A stretch of 64,000 nt of DNA from Flavobacteriales bacterium UBA6051 (GCA_002427735.1 DIYP01000011.1:153527-217526), one strand, 5' to 3'. Shown: positions 23,510 to 32,512, counted from the first letter of the stretch. Translations and numbers: made by a program. The notes: a model not told the origin generated them from the sequence alone.

Positions 23510-24977
23510 CGTACCAAATAGATTTAATTAAGTCGAATTTCGAAATCAATTCGTTCCCCTGCTTTCGACTGTAGTACTGCATTTCTTTCTGAGACATATT
23601 AAATGAATAGAAGTTGTCATGGCGGTTGAAAAAACCGTTTTTAAAGTTGATTTTTTCTTTCACGAAAAGCCTTAATTTTTGAGTTTCTCGTGCATCTCCT
23701 AAATGTGGTTCTAGCAGATTAAATACCATTCGAATAAATCGATCCTGAATTACGTTTAATGAATTGTAATTACTTCTTCCATCAAGGCTTAATTGAGAAT
23801 TTGAATAATAGATACCGGCTTTAATGGTTCTTTTGCTATGATTCAAATGATAATTTCCTGCTAAAAATTTTAGTCGATCGAGAAGTAGCTTCTTAGCATA
23901 TTTATGATTGTGTTTTGAAGCTTCGTTGAATTCTAGAATTGCTGCTTCAATTCGTCGAATGTACCTATCAATCTTTTCGTCGGACATCTCTATTTTGACC
24001 TCGGTATTATCATCGGTTCTTTTGATATCGAATTTATACCCCAAAAAGGTAAGATCATCTTGAAAATTGCCTATTCTTGCTTTATGTAGAGATAAAACTT
24101 TGGTCTTGTCAGAAGATTCATTAAGCTCTAAGGACTGAGCTTGAACAATCTTCTTCATTTCCATTAAATAATTAGGAATTTCACTTATTGTTTCCGGTAC
24201 GAAAACAGCGATTATATCATCGACATATCGTGCATAGTAAACAAGACCATCCATTTTTTTTATTGAGGCATCAACCTCCTTCATGTAAACCTCTGATAAA
24301 TAGGCGCTAATTCCAACCCCTTTGGGTATTCCTTTTCCTAAAGGTATTTGCGATGTGTCTTTTATCCTGTCAAACTCGAATAACGTGCGTTTGATTAGGT
24401 TTAAAGACTCGTGCGATAATACCTTGTTTTCTTGGAGTTTTTCAAGCAATCTATCATGGGGAATGTTATCATAGAAAGACCTAATATCAGTTCTAACTAC
24501 AATCTTATTGTAGCCATCCTCTATTATCCTAAACAATTGCGAGATTATTTTGTTTCTGGAAGCTTGCTTTACTTTAAAGGTTTTATTGACATTGCGCATT
24601 AGCTGTTTCATCGCAAAAAATGCCGCAGGATTATTATCTGGAATTCTATACGCATTATGCCGAGTTACAAACTCTAGGTTAAAGTGGAATGCCGTGTTTT
24701 CAACCCTTGCCGAAATATCATTAAATGCATTTATCCGTATTAGGGCTTTTTGTTGGTTGATCTCATCTAATATATCCGCATAATGTTCTAACCTTTCTTG
24801 GGATAGGATGCCTTCGCTGGCATTTTGTTCTTCGCGTTTTTCTCGAGCGATTCGTTTGAACTCTTCGTGTTTCTCATAATAGGCTTCAGGAAGAAAGTTT
24901 TTTTTAATATTCCCTTTCCTGTTCTCAATTAGAAAGATCCGCTCAAAATTGTGGCTAGAAAATGATTGATCAAGCAT
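23502..24977 (-). CDS. drt3a: Defence reverse transcriptase Drt3a-like
   Basis: The 491-aa RT begins LDQSFSSHNFERIFLIENRKG, which fits Drt3a proteins (UG3 class). The palm has motif A VVRTDIRSFYDNI with Asp164, a GKGIPKGVGISAYLSEVYM fingers/palm segment near 214-232 and motif C YARYVDDIIAV with Asp253-Asp254. A helical C-terminal domain (about 300-491) is probably the RNA-binding thumb region. It begins one base after the hamB stop and overlaps drt3b by 8 nt, so all four genes look like one transcript. In DRT3 this enzyme works with a small RNA; the candidate here lies after drt3b. Confidence 0.8.
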   Translation of the reverse strand: MLDQSFSSHNFERIFLIENRKGNIKKNFLPEAYYEKHEEFKRIAREKREEQNASEGILSQERLEHYADILDEINQQKALIRINAFNDISARVENTAFHFNLEFVTRHNAYRIPDNNPAAFFAMKQLMRNVNKTFKVKQASRNKIISQLFRIIEDGYNKIVVRTDIRSFYDNIPHDRLLEKLQENKVLSHESLNLIKRTLFEFDRIKDTSQIPLGKGIPKGVGISAYLSEVYMKEVDASIKKMDGLVYYARYVDDIIAVFVPETISEIPNYLMEMKKIVQAQSLELNESSDKTKVLSLHKARIGNFQDDLTFLGYKFDIKRTDDNTEVKIEMSDEKIDRYIRRIEAAILEFNEASKHNHKYAKKLLLDRLKFLAGNYHLNHSKRTIKAGIYYSNSQLSLDGRSNYNSLNVIQDRFIRMVFNLLEPHLGDARETQKLRLFVKEKINFKNGFFNRHDNFYSFNMSQKEMQYYSRKQGNELISKFDLIKSIWYDV

Positions 24978-24978
24978 C

Positions 24979-27900
24979 TTAACTGTTTACTATTGTATTT
25001 AACGTGTAAATGAAGTAGGCTGGGTATTGTTCAAGGCGAGCACTAATTATTGATCTGTATCTCCTTAGGTCGCTGATCAAATTCCTATAATCTGAAGAAA
25101 ATGATGGAAAGTTCTCGGATAAGCTTTGAGCTATTATTCGATCAGAAAATCCAACCTCATAAAATGCGATACTAAGATGGTCAGGTAAACCGTATTTTAC
25201 AATTTTCTGCAAACTTTCTAATCGTTCGATAAGTTCAATGAACTCATCTTCCGTATCAACAAAAGAAACAACTTCCCTTATCGCGCCAATAATTAATGGA
25301 GCATTATATGTAAAAGAATTCTCGCATATATCAACTATAGACTCCAATGTTAATCTTTGCTCCCTTAATCCAGCTTGAATCTTCACATTGCGCGAGGTCA
25401 ACTCATTAAATATAGTTTCGTAGCTCGACCCTTGTATCCATTTTTCTGCGACCAAATATGCTGCACCGTCGATAGTTAGTTTTTTAATTTTCTGGGCGGT
25501 CATTTTGGAGTATACAATTGGCCAAATCTTAAGCAATAGACCCTCACCTGTTGTTTCCGAATCTAGTTCTTCTATGTTTTCAGTAGTCCAACTTTCAATG
25601 TCCAAAGAATCTTGTACACCTAATAATGTTCTGCCGAATGATGCTCTTTTACTAATATCATTTGCTTTCTCCAGAAGGTTTGATAGAACTAGCATGAATA
25701 GTTCTTGGAGTTGATTCTTGTCTTGTTCACTGGCTAAATGATAGGCGAGCGTTGTACCTACAAGGTTGGCAATTTCTTCATCGCTGTTTTCCAATTCCTC
25801 TGCATGATTCCAGTGAGCCATTAAATAGCTTTCAATTGCTGAGATTATTTGAATTTTGAATTGAAATTGATTCATTATTCGACTTATCGAATACTCATCT
25901 TTATCTTCTTTTTTTACGAATGAATTTGCAAATTCATTCAAACTATCTTCTCCATTATAGTATTCCGTAACTAGTTGAATGGTATCAAGCGGCGTTTCAT
26001 ATTTTCTTTGGTCACTGTATATAGGGGCAAAGACTTTCAATAAAGTGCTTCCACAAGGTTCCGATTTGTTATCATCAAGAAGCTCTTTTGCGAACTCCCA
26101 TCGCCAAGATCCTTGCCAGCTATCCTTTTGATCAAATATTAGTCGGTCAGTAAAAACGATACTTCCTTCAGTATGAATGCCAGATCTACCAGCGCGACCA
26201 ATAAGATTGTGAAAGTCTCGAGTGGAAATTCTCTGTTGTGCTTGATAAAAGCTTGGAACGAACAAATATTTAATTGGCAAGTTAACCCCTTGCGCCAGGG
26301 TAGAGGTGCAAATGACAAATTTGATTAAACTGTTTTGCATTGCATATTCGATCGAGTGCCTGATGCCCTCTGGCGTGTTACCACTGTGAGCAAAAACACC
26401 TAGACTGCTGCTAAGCGCGATTGAACTATCTTCTCCGAAATGGTCTGACTGTAGTTGAGTAATTTTAGTTACTTCGTCTTGATTGGACAGATTCAAGATA
26501 TGTTGAAAATCGACATCGCGTGATTTCAAATCTAAAATGTACTCGTAGTAAGATTTAACAATTAGTTTTGATCCACAAAATATAGCAATAGGTCCATTTC
26601 TAATAAGTTTTGTGGCTAGAAATATTGCTATGCTTTTGGCATCAGACTTATCCGGAAAAAATCGCTCCTTAGATTCTCTAGGGCGAAGAGGTAAAGACTC
26701 CTGAACAAGAACTTTTGGCACGAAGTACTCTTCTTGATCAGGATCATCTGGTTTTACGAATCGAAGTTGACCTCTGTCTCCAGACCAATTGACAAAAGCT
26801 ATTGTTCGATATGTTGGTAATAGTGCTTTTCCCTGAACAACCTCTCGATCATTTTGAATTAGCCATTCACCAATAGTCTCTGCGTTACTTATTACCGCAG
26901 AAATAAGAACAACTTGGGTATTCTCGGATACCTGACCCTTCAATGATGATAGTAAAAGTTCGTAAGTTACTCCTCTAATTCCATTATCAAATTGATGTCC
27001 TTCGTCGTATATAATTAAGCCAATTTCATTTGCAACATCAGGAGAAAGTCTAAGTATGTATAGGAACTTTTCGGGTGTAAGTATTAAAACTAGTTTGTTC
27101 GTCTCTGGTTCAAATTCTTCAAACAAGTCAAAATCATCTTGTAAACTATCTGATGGAACATCTATATCAACATTTTCGCCCTTAAATGCTTCTTCCAAAT
27201 CATTTTTGATTTCTGAACATAGAGAGCGAAATGGCGCAATTACAAGAGCAATATCAGAACGCCCGGATAAAAAACTACTTCTAATAATTAGTTCGGTAGA
27301 TTTAGTCTTTCCCGCACTAGTAGGCATTTGAATTATTGAGGACTTACCGTCATAAACCCCGTGTTTACCAAGAAGCTTTTGAGATGGCCAAAACTCTTTA
27401 ATAAAAGAGCTTTTTTGAAGTGCGTCCTTCCATAGATCAATATTTAGATCAGAGTAATCTTTTAAGTTAGTCCATGAAGAATTTTCAAACTTTTTTGTTA
27501 CCACCGATTTAATCATGTCAGCCACAAGCAACTCCCTATCGCTCCCATGAGAATAGATTTGATTTGATAGCCCTTGAATGAGTTGAATTACTTCGTTTTC
27601 TCCTTGACCACTTAAATAGTACTCTTTGATTAGAGCTGCCAATTGAGAATATTGTTGATCGTAGACTGTTTCTGAATTAAACTCAAGAGGGCTCTCAGGA
27701 GCGGATAACAATAGCCATTTTAGGAGTTGTATTAAATTTTGGGGTTCTAGGGTAATTTGAGACTCTTGAAATTCCTTTTTTATGAGAACTATGGAGCTTC
27801 CAGGAAAGCCAGCCAGGTAATACGCAACCGAGCCTAACAATAAAAAATATTCATCAAATTCTTGACTCGTGCGTGAATCGACATAAGCATCAAAATATTG

Positions 27901-28134
27901 AGCCACGAATAATAGGTTGTCACGATATTCATTTATAACCTCTTCTCGAGATTCTGCCGTATGGGCACGATTGTAGTCGCCTAGAATTGATATCGTCAAC
28001 GACAGTAGCTTAGCCGGACTTTGAGTCATTTGGATATGGTCGATTACTGGAACCGAATACTCATACATTTTAGCTTTAGAGCGTGTAGCACCTAGAAGCA
28101 GTTTTGCGTTTGTTTCAGGCTTCATCGGCGGCAA
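24979..28134 (-). CDS. hamB: Hachiman HamB-like DEAD/DEAH-box helicase
   Basis: The 1051-aa SF2 helicase has a roughly 250-aa N-terminal helical domain, Walker A TSAGKT at 272-277, motif II DEGH at 377-380, SAVISNAE at 412-419 (motif III region), STLAQGVNLP at 611-620 and GRAGRSG at 646-652 (motif VI), then a C-terminal helical region of about 380 aa. Size and layout suit HamB, the ATP-driven DNA-scanning partner of the HamA nuclease. Its start overlaps hamA by 20 nt (a second Met three codons on would leave 11 nt), and its stop is one base from drt3a. Alternative: another Ski2-like defence helicase. Confidence 0.8.
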   Translation of the reverse strand: MPPMKPETNAKLLLGATRSKAKMYEYSVPVIDHIQMTQSPAKLLSLTISILGDYNRAHTAESREEVINEYRDNLLFVAQYFDAYVDSRTSQEFDEYFLLLGSVAYYLAGFPGSSIVLIKKEFQESQITLEPQNLIQLLKWLLLSAPESPLEFNSETVYDQQYSQLAALIKEYYLSGQGENEVIQLIQGLSNQIYSHGSDRELLVADMIKSVVTKKFENSSWTNLKDYSDLNIDLWKDALQKSSFIKEFWPSQKLLGKHGVYDGKSSIIQMPTSAGKTKSTELIIRSSFLSGRSDIALVIAPFRSLCSEIKNDLEEAFKGENVDIDVPSDSLQDDFDLFEEFEPETNKLVLILTPEKFLYILRLSPDVANEIGLIIYDEGHQFDNGIRGVTYELLLSSLKGQVSENTQVVLISAVISNAETIGEWLIQNDREVVQGKALLPTYRTIAFVNWSGDRGQLRFVKPDDPDQEEYFVPKVLVQESLPLRPRESKERFFPDKSDAKSIAIFLATKLIRNGPIAIFCGSKLIVKSYYEYILDLKSRDVDFQHILNLSNQDEVTKITQLQSDHFGEDSSIALSSSLGVFAHSGNTPEGIRHSIEYAMQNSLIKFVICTSTLAQGVNLPIKYLFVPSFYQAQQRISTRDFHNLIGRAGRSGIHTEGSIVFTDRLIFDQKDSWQGSWRWEFAKELLDDNKSEPCGSTLLKVFAPIYSDQRKYETPLDTIQLVTEYYNGEDSLNEFANSFVKKEDKDEYSISRIMNQFQFKIQIISAIESYLMAHWNHAEELENSDEEIANLVGTTLAYHLASEQDKNQLQELFMLVLSNLLEKANDISKRASFGRTLLGVQDSLDIESWTTENIEELDSETTGEGLLLKIWPIVYSKMTAQKIKKLTIDGAAYLVAEKWIQGSSYETIFNELTSRNVKIQAGLREQRLTLESIVDICENSFTYNAPLIIGAIREVVSFVDTEDEFIELIERLESLQKIVKYGLPDHLSIAFYEVGFSDRIIAQSLSENFPSFSSDYRNLISDLRRYRSIISARLEQYPAYFIYTLNTIVNS

Positions 28135-28930
28135 GATTATAGAGTTGATGAACTAAATTCATAAAGTCGTCCGCTTTAATAGTAACCAGGAACAAATTTT
28201 CTTTGAAAGGATGTCCACTCGCGTCCGTATCCTGAATAGTGGCTTCATCGAACACTGTTGAACAAAAAAGAGCCGCTGCACCGTACTTTTGAGTATAGGG
28301 TAAATCTGTAGGGTTTTGAAACCGTTGAACAAGTTGAGCAGTTGCCATTTTACCTTTGTCTAACAATCTCTGCTTCATTGCGCTCAATGATTCAGCTTTG
28401 CGGATCTCATCTTTTAAAGAATCATCTATGGCATCTTGTAGTCTAGGATCACAATTATTTCCAGAGAACTGTGCTTTGACTTCCAATGTTGCCAAGATAT
28501 CACGAGGTGTTTTGTTACCATCGAATAACTTAAAGCCAATTATATCTGACCCTTTTGTAGATTCATCCCTAATGGTTTTATTCCCGTAACGTGTTCGCGG
28601 TACAACAAAGTCGAGACAGTATTCCAAATAATCTGACACGAGAATTTCTGCGAAGTCTCCTGAGCGAATTGCAGGTCCAAATCCACGTGCATCGGTAGGT
28701 AGTTTGAGTTGCTTAAGAAACTCTGTTCTGCTTAAGCCCGTTCCCTCTCTTAATCGATCAATTTCATCATCAAAGCAATAGTGATTTCTAAAGTGCTTCG
28801 CCCAATCGGACATCATTGAAGTTTCAGTCAACTGTGGATTGAATTCCAATATTGGAATGTCCTTTCCATCCACAGTATGCACGGTATTCGTAACTGATAA
28901 CCAGTTGATATGTTCAAGAGACCACGGCAT
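28115..28930 (-). CDS. hamA: Hachiman HamA-like nuclease (DUF1837)
   Basis: The 271-aa protein has a PD-(D/E)xK-type core matching HamA/DUF1837: SGDFAEILVSDYLEY with Glu95, RTRYGNK near 112, STKGSDIIGFKL with Asp129, and TLEVKAQFSG with Glu150 and Lys152. A helical C-terminal part (about 170-240) with KMATAQLVQRF follows. In Hachiman, HamA is a nuclease held inactive by HamB until HamB meets damaged or phage DNA. The adjacent helicase in the correct order (20-nt overlap) supports the call. Five bases separate it from the upstream hypothetical gene. Confidence 0.8.
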   Translation of the reverse strand: MPWSLEHINWLSVTNTVHTVDGKDIPILEFNPQLTETSMMSDWAKHFRNHYCFDDEIDRLREGTGLSRTEFLKQLKLPTDARGFGPAIRSGDFAEILVSDYLEYCLDFVVPRTRYGNKTIRDESTKGSDIIGFKLFDGNKTPRDILATLEVKAQFSGNNCDPRLQDAIDDSLKDEIRKAESLSAMKQRLLDKGKMATAQLVQRFQNPTDLPYTQKYGAAALFCSTVFDEATIQDTDASGHPFKENLFLVTIKADDFMNLVHQLYNLAADEA

Positions 28931-28935
28931 TTTAT

Positions 28936-29892
28936 CTATTTTCCTCGTAAGGCCATTAAGTCAGAAGGCTTATTGTGTTCACAATATACTTCAAGACCGA
29001 ATTTTACTATTAAAGCTACAATAGTTGCAGCAATCATTTTTACACCTATTCCCAAATTAGCGAGTGCTGTTACAACAGTTGATCTAATGTAACCTTTGCT
29101 TAGAACTAGTTTCATTCCATTGTTAAACCACGTTTTGTAAATTTCGCTTTCAGGGTCACAAAGAGAGTTGTAAATTACTCGTTTAACCGAGCCAAAAACA
29201 GTTTTACCTACTTCCTCATCTTTAATTTTTTGTTCTGGACTTGGCAAAGCTTTTCGCTCAGCCGAAGGCAATTGTTTTGTAGAGTATTCATGAACTTCAA
29301 AAATTAAGTACTTAGTTTGATCAGGAACGGATTTACCAAGGGTGGAATAAATCTCAGATTCGTTTTGAGACATCATCAATAAAAGAACCTCCTGTTCAAT
29401 TTCTTCTTCAGTAAAGGATTCACTTGGTTTTTTCTTTAGAGAATAGAGTGATACTTCCTGATTAAAGCGTTCGATAATTTCGGTTTTGAATATCCGACGA
29501 GTGCGCAAAGACTTAATGACTGTTTCATTTAAGAGTACTTCCCGAATAAGTGGTTTTGCCTTTTCTATATCTTCCTTTCGTAGATAGCAAATTGCAAGTA
29601 ATGCAGTAGCTTCTAAATGTAATCGTGTCTGATTAGATACAACTGTTCTATTTGAAGATAAGCCCGTGATTGCAAAATCAATTTCTCCAAGCTCTAGACC
29701 AAGCTCATAAAGCTTGTTTTTTGACTGAACTAATCTGGCGACGTGACCTGTTGGTCTTAGCAATTCTTGAATGTCTACAACGAGAGATTTTGCGGCAACC
29801 AAATTACGTTTTGTAATTGCCATTTGAAGTTTGGGTTCAAGTATCTTTAGACGTTGCCTTTGTTTCTCAGTTAATTTGGGTGGTCTTGGCAT
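28936..29892 (-). CDS. Unknown protein at head of defence operon
   Basis: From the ATG at 29892 the product has 318 aa and begins with a basic MPRPPKLTEKQRQRLKI. The body is helical and TPR-like, with ELGLELGEIDFAI and ALLAICYLRKEDIEKAKPL suggesting paired helices, a Lys/Glu-rich middle, and a hydrophobic segment near the C-terminus (GIGVKMIAATIVALIVKFGLEVYC) that could be a transmembrane or membrane-active helix. A TTG six codons upstream is a less likely start. It lies five bases before hamA with a perfect inverted repeat just upstream. No family is recognised; a sensor, regulator or membrane-damaging effector are possible roles. Confidence 0.65.
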   Translation of the reverse strand: MPRPPKLTEKQRQRLKILEPKLQMAITKRNLVAAKSLVVDIQELLRPTGHVARLVQSKNKLYELGLELGEIDFAITGLSSNRTVVSNQTRLHLEATALLAICYLRKEDIEKAKPLIREVLLNETVIKSLRTRRIFKTEIIERFNQEVSLYSLKKKPSESFTEEEIEQEVLLLMMSQNESEIYSTLGKSVPDQTKYLIFEVHEYSTKQLPSAERKALPSPEQKIKDEEVGKTVFGSVKRVIYNSLCDPESEIYKTWFNNGMKLVLSKGYIRSTVVTALANLGIGVKMIAATIVALIVKFGLEVYCEHNKPSDLMALRGK

Positions 29893-29895
29893 GAT

Positions 29896-29920
29896 TTGAT
29901 TAAAGATCAAATTTAATCAA
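29896..29920. promoter_or_regulatory. Inverted repeat before the defence operon
   Basis: TTGATTAAA (29896-29904) and TTTAATCAA (29912-29920) form a perfect 9-bp inverted repeat with a 7-bp spacer, ending 4 bases upstream of the first gene's ATG. Its position over the leader and ribosome site suggests an operator. Confidence 0.5.
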
Positions 29921-30027
29921 CTGTAAAGATGTTGTCAATGCGTACTTCTACTCAAATTCACTACGCAAAAGTTGCAACAAATACCTGAAATAAAAAATCA
30001 CACCTGTGACCCAATTGTGAAAAAAGT

Positions 30028-30849
30028 CTACTTAAAATCCTCGCTTTCTTCCAATTTCTTATCGAAGGTATTCGCCAATGAATTCAAGTATCTTGCTCGT
30101 TCTCCTTTACGTAATTGAATGTCTCGGAATGTGCTGTACACGTCTTTTAACTTCACGTCAAATATTTCCTCAAAGAGTAAACAGATTTCCTTGACACTAG
30201 AATTACCGTTTTCGATTGATCCAGTATATTGAAGTGCATAGATCAGTTCTACCAATGACGCTTTTGAAGCAGTCCATTTGATCTTGGTAGGAGCGAGGTT
30301 TTCGATCTTCTCACGGAGCGGTTTGATCAGGAATTTGTAGAATAAATCCTTTGCGACAATCTTGGCCGCCAAATGATCGTAGGGTGTGGTGAACTCCCGA
30401 TCATGAAACGCATCGGTGTTTTGATGAGGTAAAGGAGCGCGAAACGCATCACGCACGAAATATTGTTTGTCCAGGTGCGTGTATCGGTTCTGATAATAAT
30501 AAACGAACTCAAGGTTCTCCTTAATGAATAGAGTAAAGTGCCGTTTCTTCTCCGTAATACAATGTTCAATTTCTTCTTCGGTGTACGCAATGCGCTTGGC
30601 TTCAATATCGAATATGTGACGGTAGAAGATAAGGTGTCCATTTATCTGTGGTTTAATATGTTTGAAAAACTCTATCTCGTCTTCTTCTCTTTCAAATCCT
30701 CTTTCTTGGACAGCCTTGCGCAACAACTGCATTGTTCGTGAGATGAGTTGAATGGCATGACTAGCTCTATTACTCACATTGTTTTCAGAATACTGCAACC
30801 GCTCAAGTTCTTCATATAACTGTTTTGCGGTTGCTTTGTAATATTCCAT
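30028..30849 (-). CDS. rteC: RteC-family protein
   Basis: The 273-aa protein fits the RteC family of Bacteroidota mobile elements. It has a helical N-terminus, the central EEEIEHCITEKKRHFTLFIKE region, and a C-terminal segment with KIKWTASKASLVELIYALQYTGSI and FRDIQLRKGERARYLNSL typical of RteC. In CTnDOT, RteC activates excision genes. Here it lies between the defence operon and the integrase on the same strand and may link excision to an element signal. No RteA/RteB two-component partner is in the island. Confidence 0.85.
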   Translation of the reverse strand: MEYYKATAKQLYEELERLQYSENNVSNRASHAIQLISRTMQLLRKAVQERGFEREEDEIEFFKHIKPQINGHLIFYRHIFDIEAKRIAYTEEEIEHCITEKKRHFTLFIKENLEFVYYYQNRYTHLDKQYFVRDAFRAPLPHQNTDAFHDREFTTPYDHLAAKIVAKDLFYKFLIKPLREKIENLAPTKIKWTASKASLVELIYALQYTGSIENGNSSVKEICLLFEEIFDVKLKDVYSTFRDIQLRKGERARYLNSLANTFDKKLEESEDFK

Positions 30850-30943
30850 TGAGTAACAAATTTTTGAATGAGGTAGACAATTGGCAATTCGTTACCCAAT
30901 CATCCTGTGTAAAGCAAACTTAGAACAATACTACGTAAAGTAT

Positions 30944-32203
30944 TTACGATGTTCTTTTTTGCTGTACTGAATTGGTGTTTCCGTGTAACTTTCCTTTGAG
31001 AATCTGCATATCATCGCTGACCTTTCTATCAAGTACTTTAGCATAGATTTGAGTAGTAGATAACTTGGAGTGACCGAGCATGCGAGATACCGTTTCAATT
31101 GGAACACCGTTCGATAACGTAATGGTAGTTGCAAATGTATGGCGTGCAATATGAGTGGTAAGATGCTTCTTTATTCCGCAAAGATCCGCAACTTCTTTTA
31201 AATACGCATTGTAGCGTTGATTACTGTTTACCGGAAGTAGTTTATTGTATTCTGTGCAGTATTCATGTTCTTCATATCGTTGAACTATTTCTAACGCAAT
31301 TGGAAGTAATGGAACACTTTCACGCTCCTTACTTTTCTCACGATATGTGGTAAGCCAGTATTCGCCATCAATTCCTACTGTGAGATCATCTCGTTTGAAT
31401 TTATGTACTTCTGAATAGGCAAATCCTGTATAACAGCAAAACACGAATACATCTCGTACTTCGGAAAGCCTGGGGATTTCAATTTCTGTATTTATAAGGT
31501 TCTCAATTTCGGTTTGAGTGAGTACTATTCTTTCTGGACTTTTGTAACTGCATTTGAATTGAGCAAATGGATTGGCTAGAATCCATTCTAATTCAACGGC
31601 AATATTCATAATACGTTTGAGGTTTTTAATGTATTTGAATGCTGTGTTAGATTGTAGTCCATCTTTCGTGAGCAAATAGTGTTCAAACTCGGTTACAAAC
31701 TTGTACTTGAGTTCTTCTAGTGGAAGATCTTCTTTCCGGTATCTATGCTTCATAAAATCAACTACCTTGTTTTTAGTGATAGTATATTTGAGTAGGGTAG
31801 CGGATGAGGTTAATCCGGATTCTACTTTTTCTTCCATTTTCTTGTTGTGGTAGTCGAATGCATCATAGAGTGTTTTGAGGTTGGCTTTTTCATCCTTTCC
31901 TAAGTATTTGTTCTTTAGCTCAACTGGAGTAATGTGTTTGTTTGATGCCAGGGAGAGTACAAATAGCTTTTTAAGATTTGTTTCAATAGCATCTAGATTG
32001 GAGTTGATTAGAAACTCATTAGGTGTTCCAGATTTCAATCTTTGCTTTGGAGTGTTCCAATGTTTCAAATTGATCTTGTGCGGTGTAGATAGTTCTGATC
32101 GTTTACCATCGATACTAATACGGACGTAAATTGGTGTGATTCCGTTCTTTGTTCGTTGCTTGTACGGGTAGATCCGTAGGTGAAGTTTTTGATGTGTGTT
32201 CAT
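30944..32203 (-). CDS. int: Tyrosine integrase of the island
   Basis: The 419-aa integrase has an N-terminal arm-binding domain (about 5-95), a SAM-like core-binding domain (about 105-215) and a catalytic domain with the H341-x-x-R344 pair, GH at 367-368, and the nucleophile Tyr377. The first catalytic Arg position reads TGFAYSEV (Ala252), a substitution known from IntDOT-like Bacteroidota integrases that remain active. It lies about 290 bp from the intact tRNA-Asp and points away from it, as expected for the enzyme that built this island. Its last codons overlap one copy of a CTACGTAA-type repeat also found upstream of the gene. Confidence 0.92.
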   Translation of the reverse strand: MNTHQKLHLRIYPYKQRTKNGITPIYVRISIDGKRSELSTPHKINLKHWNTPKQRLKSGTPNEFLINSNLDAIETNLKKLFVLSLASNKHITPVELKNKYLGKDEKANLKTLYDAFDYHNKKMEEKVESGLTSSATLLKYTITKNKVVDFMKHRYRKEDLPLEELKYKFVTEFEHYLLTKDGLQSNTAFKYIKNLKRIMNIAVELEWILANPFAQFKCSYKSPERIVLTQTEIENLINTEIEIPRLSEVRDVFVFCCYTGFAYSEVHKFKRDDLTVGIDGEYWLTTYREKSKERESVPLLPIALEIVQRYEEHEYCTEYNKLLPVNSNQRYNAYLKEVADLCGIKKHLTTHIARHTFATTITLSNGVPIETVSRMLGHSKLSTTQIYAKVLDRKVSDDMQILKGKLHGNTNSVQQKRTS

Positions 32204-32216
32204 ATTGCTTGTTTTA

Positions 32217-32363
32217 AAATTGCTCTCCTTTTAGGAGTGGTTTTCGTACTATTTGTATCGTTCCTGAAAACACAACACAATTCTAAAGCCTTGCTACGTA
32301 AGGTTTTTACGTTTTGCGGAGAGCAGTTTTGAAAATCCCGTCTGCTCGCCAGAATGCTCTCCG
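32217..32363. promoter_or_regulatory. Candidate integrase arm-site cluster, right end
   Basis: Three copies of a GCTCTCC(G) motif occur between integrase and tRNA: 32222-32228 (+), 32317-32324 (minus) and 32356-32363 (+). The last two form a 9-bp inverted repeat. The motif recurs at the other island end (9261-9268, with a variant at 9273-9278), as expected for arm-type sites. A CTACGTAA palindrome at 32294-32312 also recurs at 30931-30949. Confidence 0.45.
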
Positions 32364-32455
32364 ATTTGTTCATTTTTTATAGAATTATTTCAATTCAAAT
32401 GAAACCAAGAAAAATGATTGACTGCTTGAAACCCAATGGTAATGGGTTAAAACGA

Positions 32456-32484
32456 AAAAAGCTTCCCTAAAAGAGAAGCTTTTT
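32456..32484 (-). terminator. tRNA-Asp terminator
   Basis: AAAAAGCTTC (32456-32465) and GAAGCTTTTT (32475-32484) form a 10-bp stem with a 9-nt loop and A/T-rich flanks, 10 bases past the encoded CCA on the minus strand. Confidence 0.75.
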
Positions 32485-32490
32485 AAACAT

Positions 32491-32512
32491 TGTTGGCGGT
32501 CCGGACGGGACT
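32491..32512 (-). repeat. attR: 3' end of intact tRNA-Asp
   Basis: Identical 22-bp copy of 9182-9203; here it is part of the complete tRNA gene, as expected when an element integrates into the tRNA 3' end and restores it. Confidence 0.85.

Larger units (their letters stand above)
9182..32512. mobile_element. 23.3-kb integrative island in tRNA-Asp
   Basis: A 22-bp perfect direct repeat at 9182-9203 and 32491-32512 bounds this region. It covers the encoded CCA, discriminator base, acceptor 3' strand and part of the T arm of tRNA-Asp. The intact tRNA lies at the right end with a tyrosine integrase gene beside it, the classic layout of an element integrated in a tRNA 3' end. Inside are RteC, an excisionase-type HTH protein, a DnaC-like ATPase with a partner protein, an XRE repressor, a second recombinase and at least five candidate defence loci. 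No relaxase, conjugation or clear phage structural gene is visible. It is best described as an integrative defence island (IME or satellite-like); self-transfer is not supported. Confidence 0.85.

Noticed and set aside
21344..24977. Group II intron or retron reverse transcriptases
   Set aside because: No maturase, HNH or intron RNA ends; two unlike RTs in overlap match a type 3 DRT better, and no msr/msd-type inverted repeats flank them.
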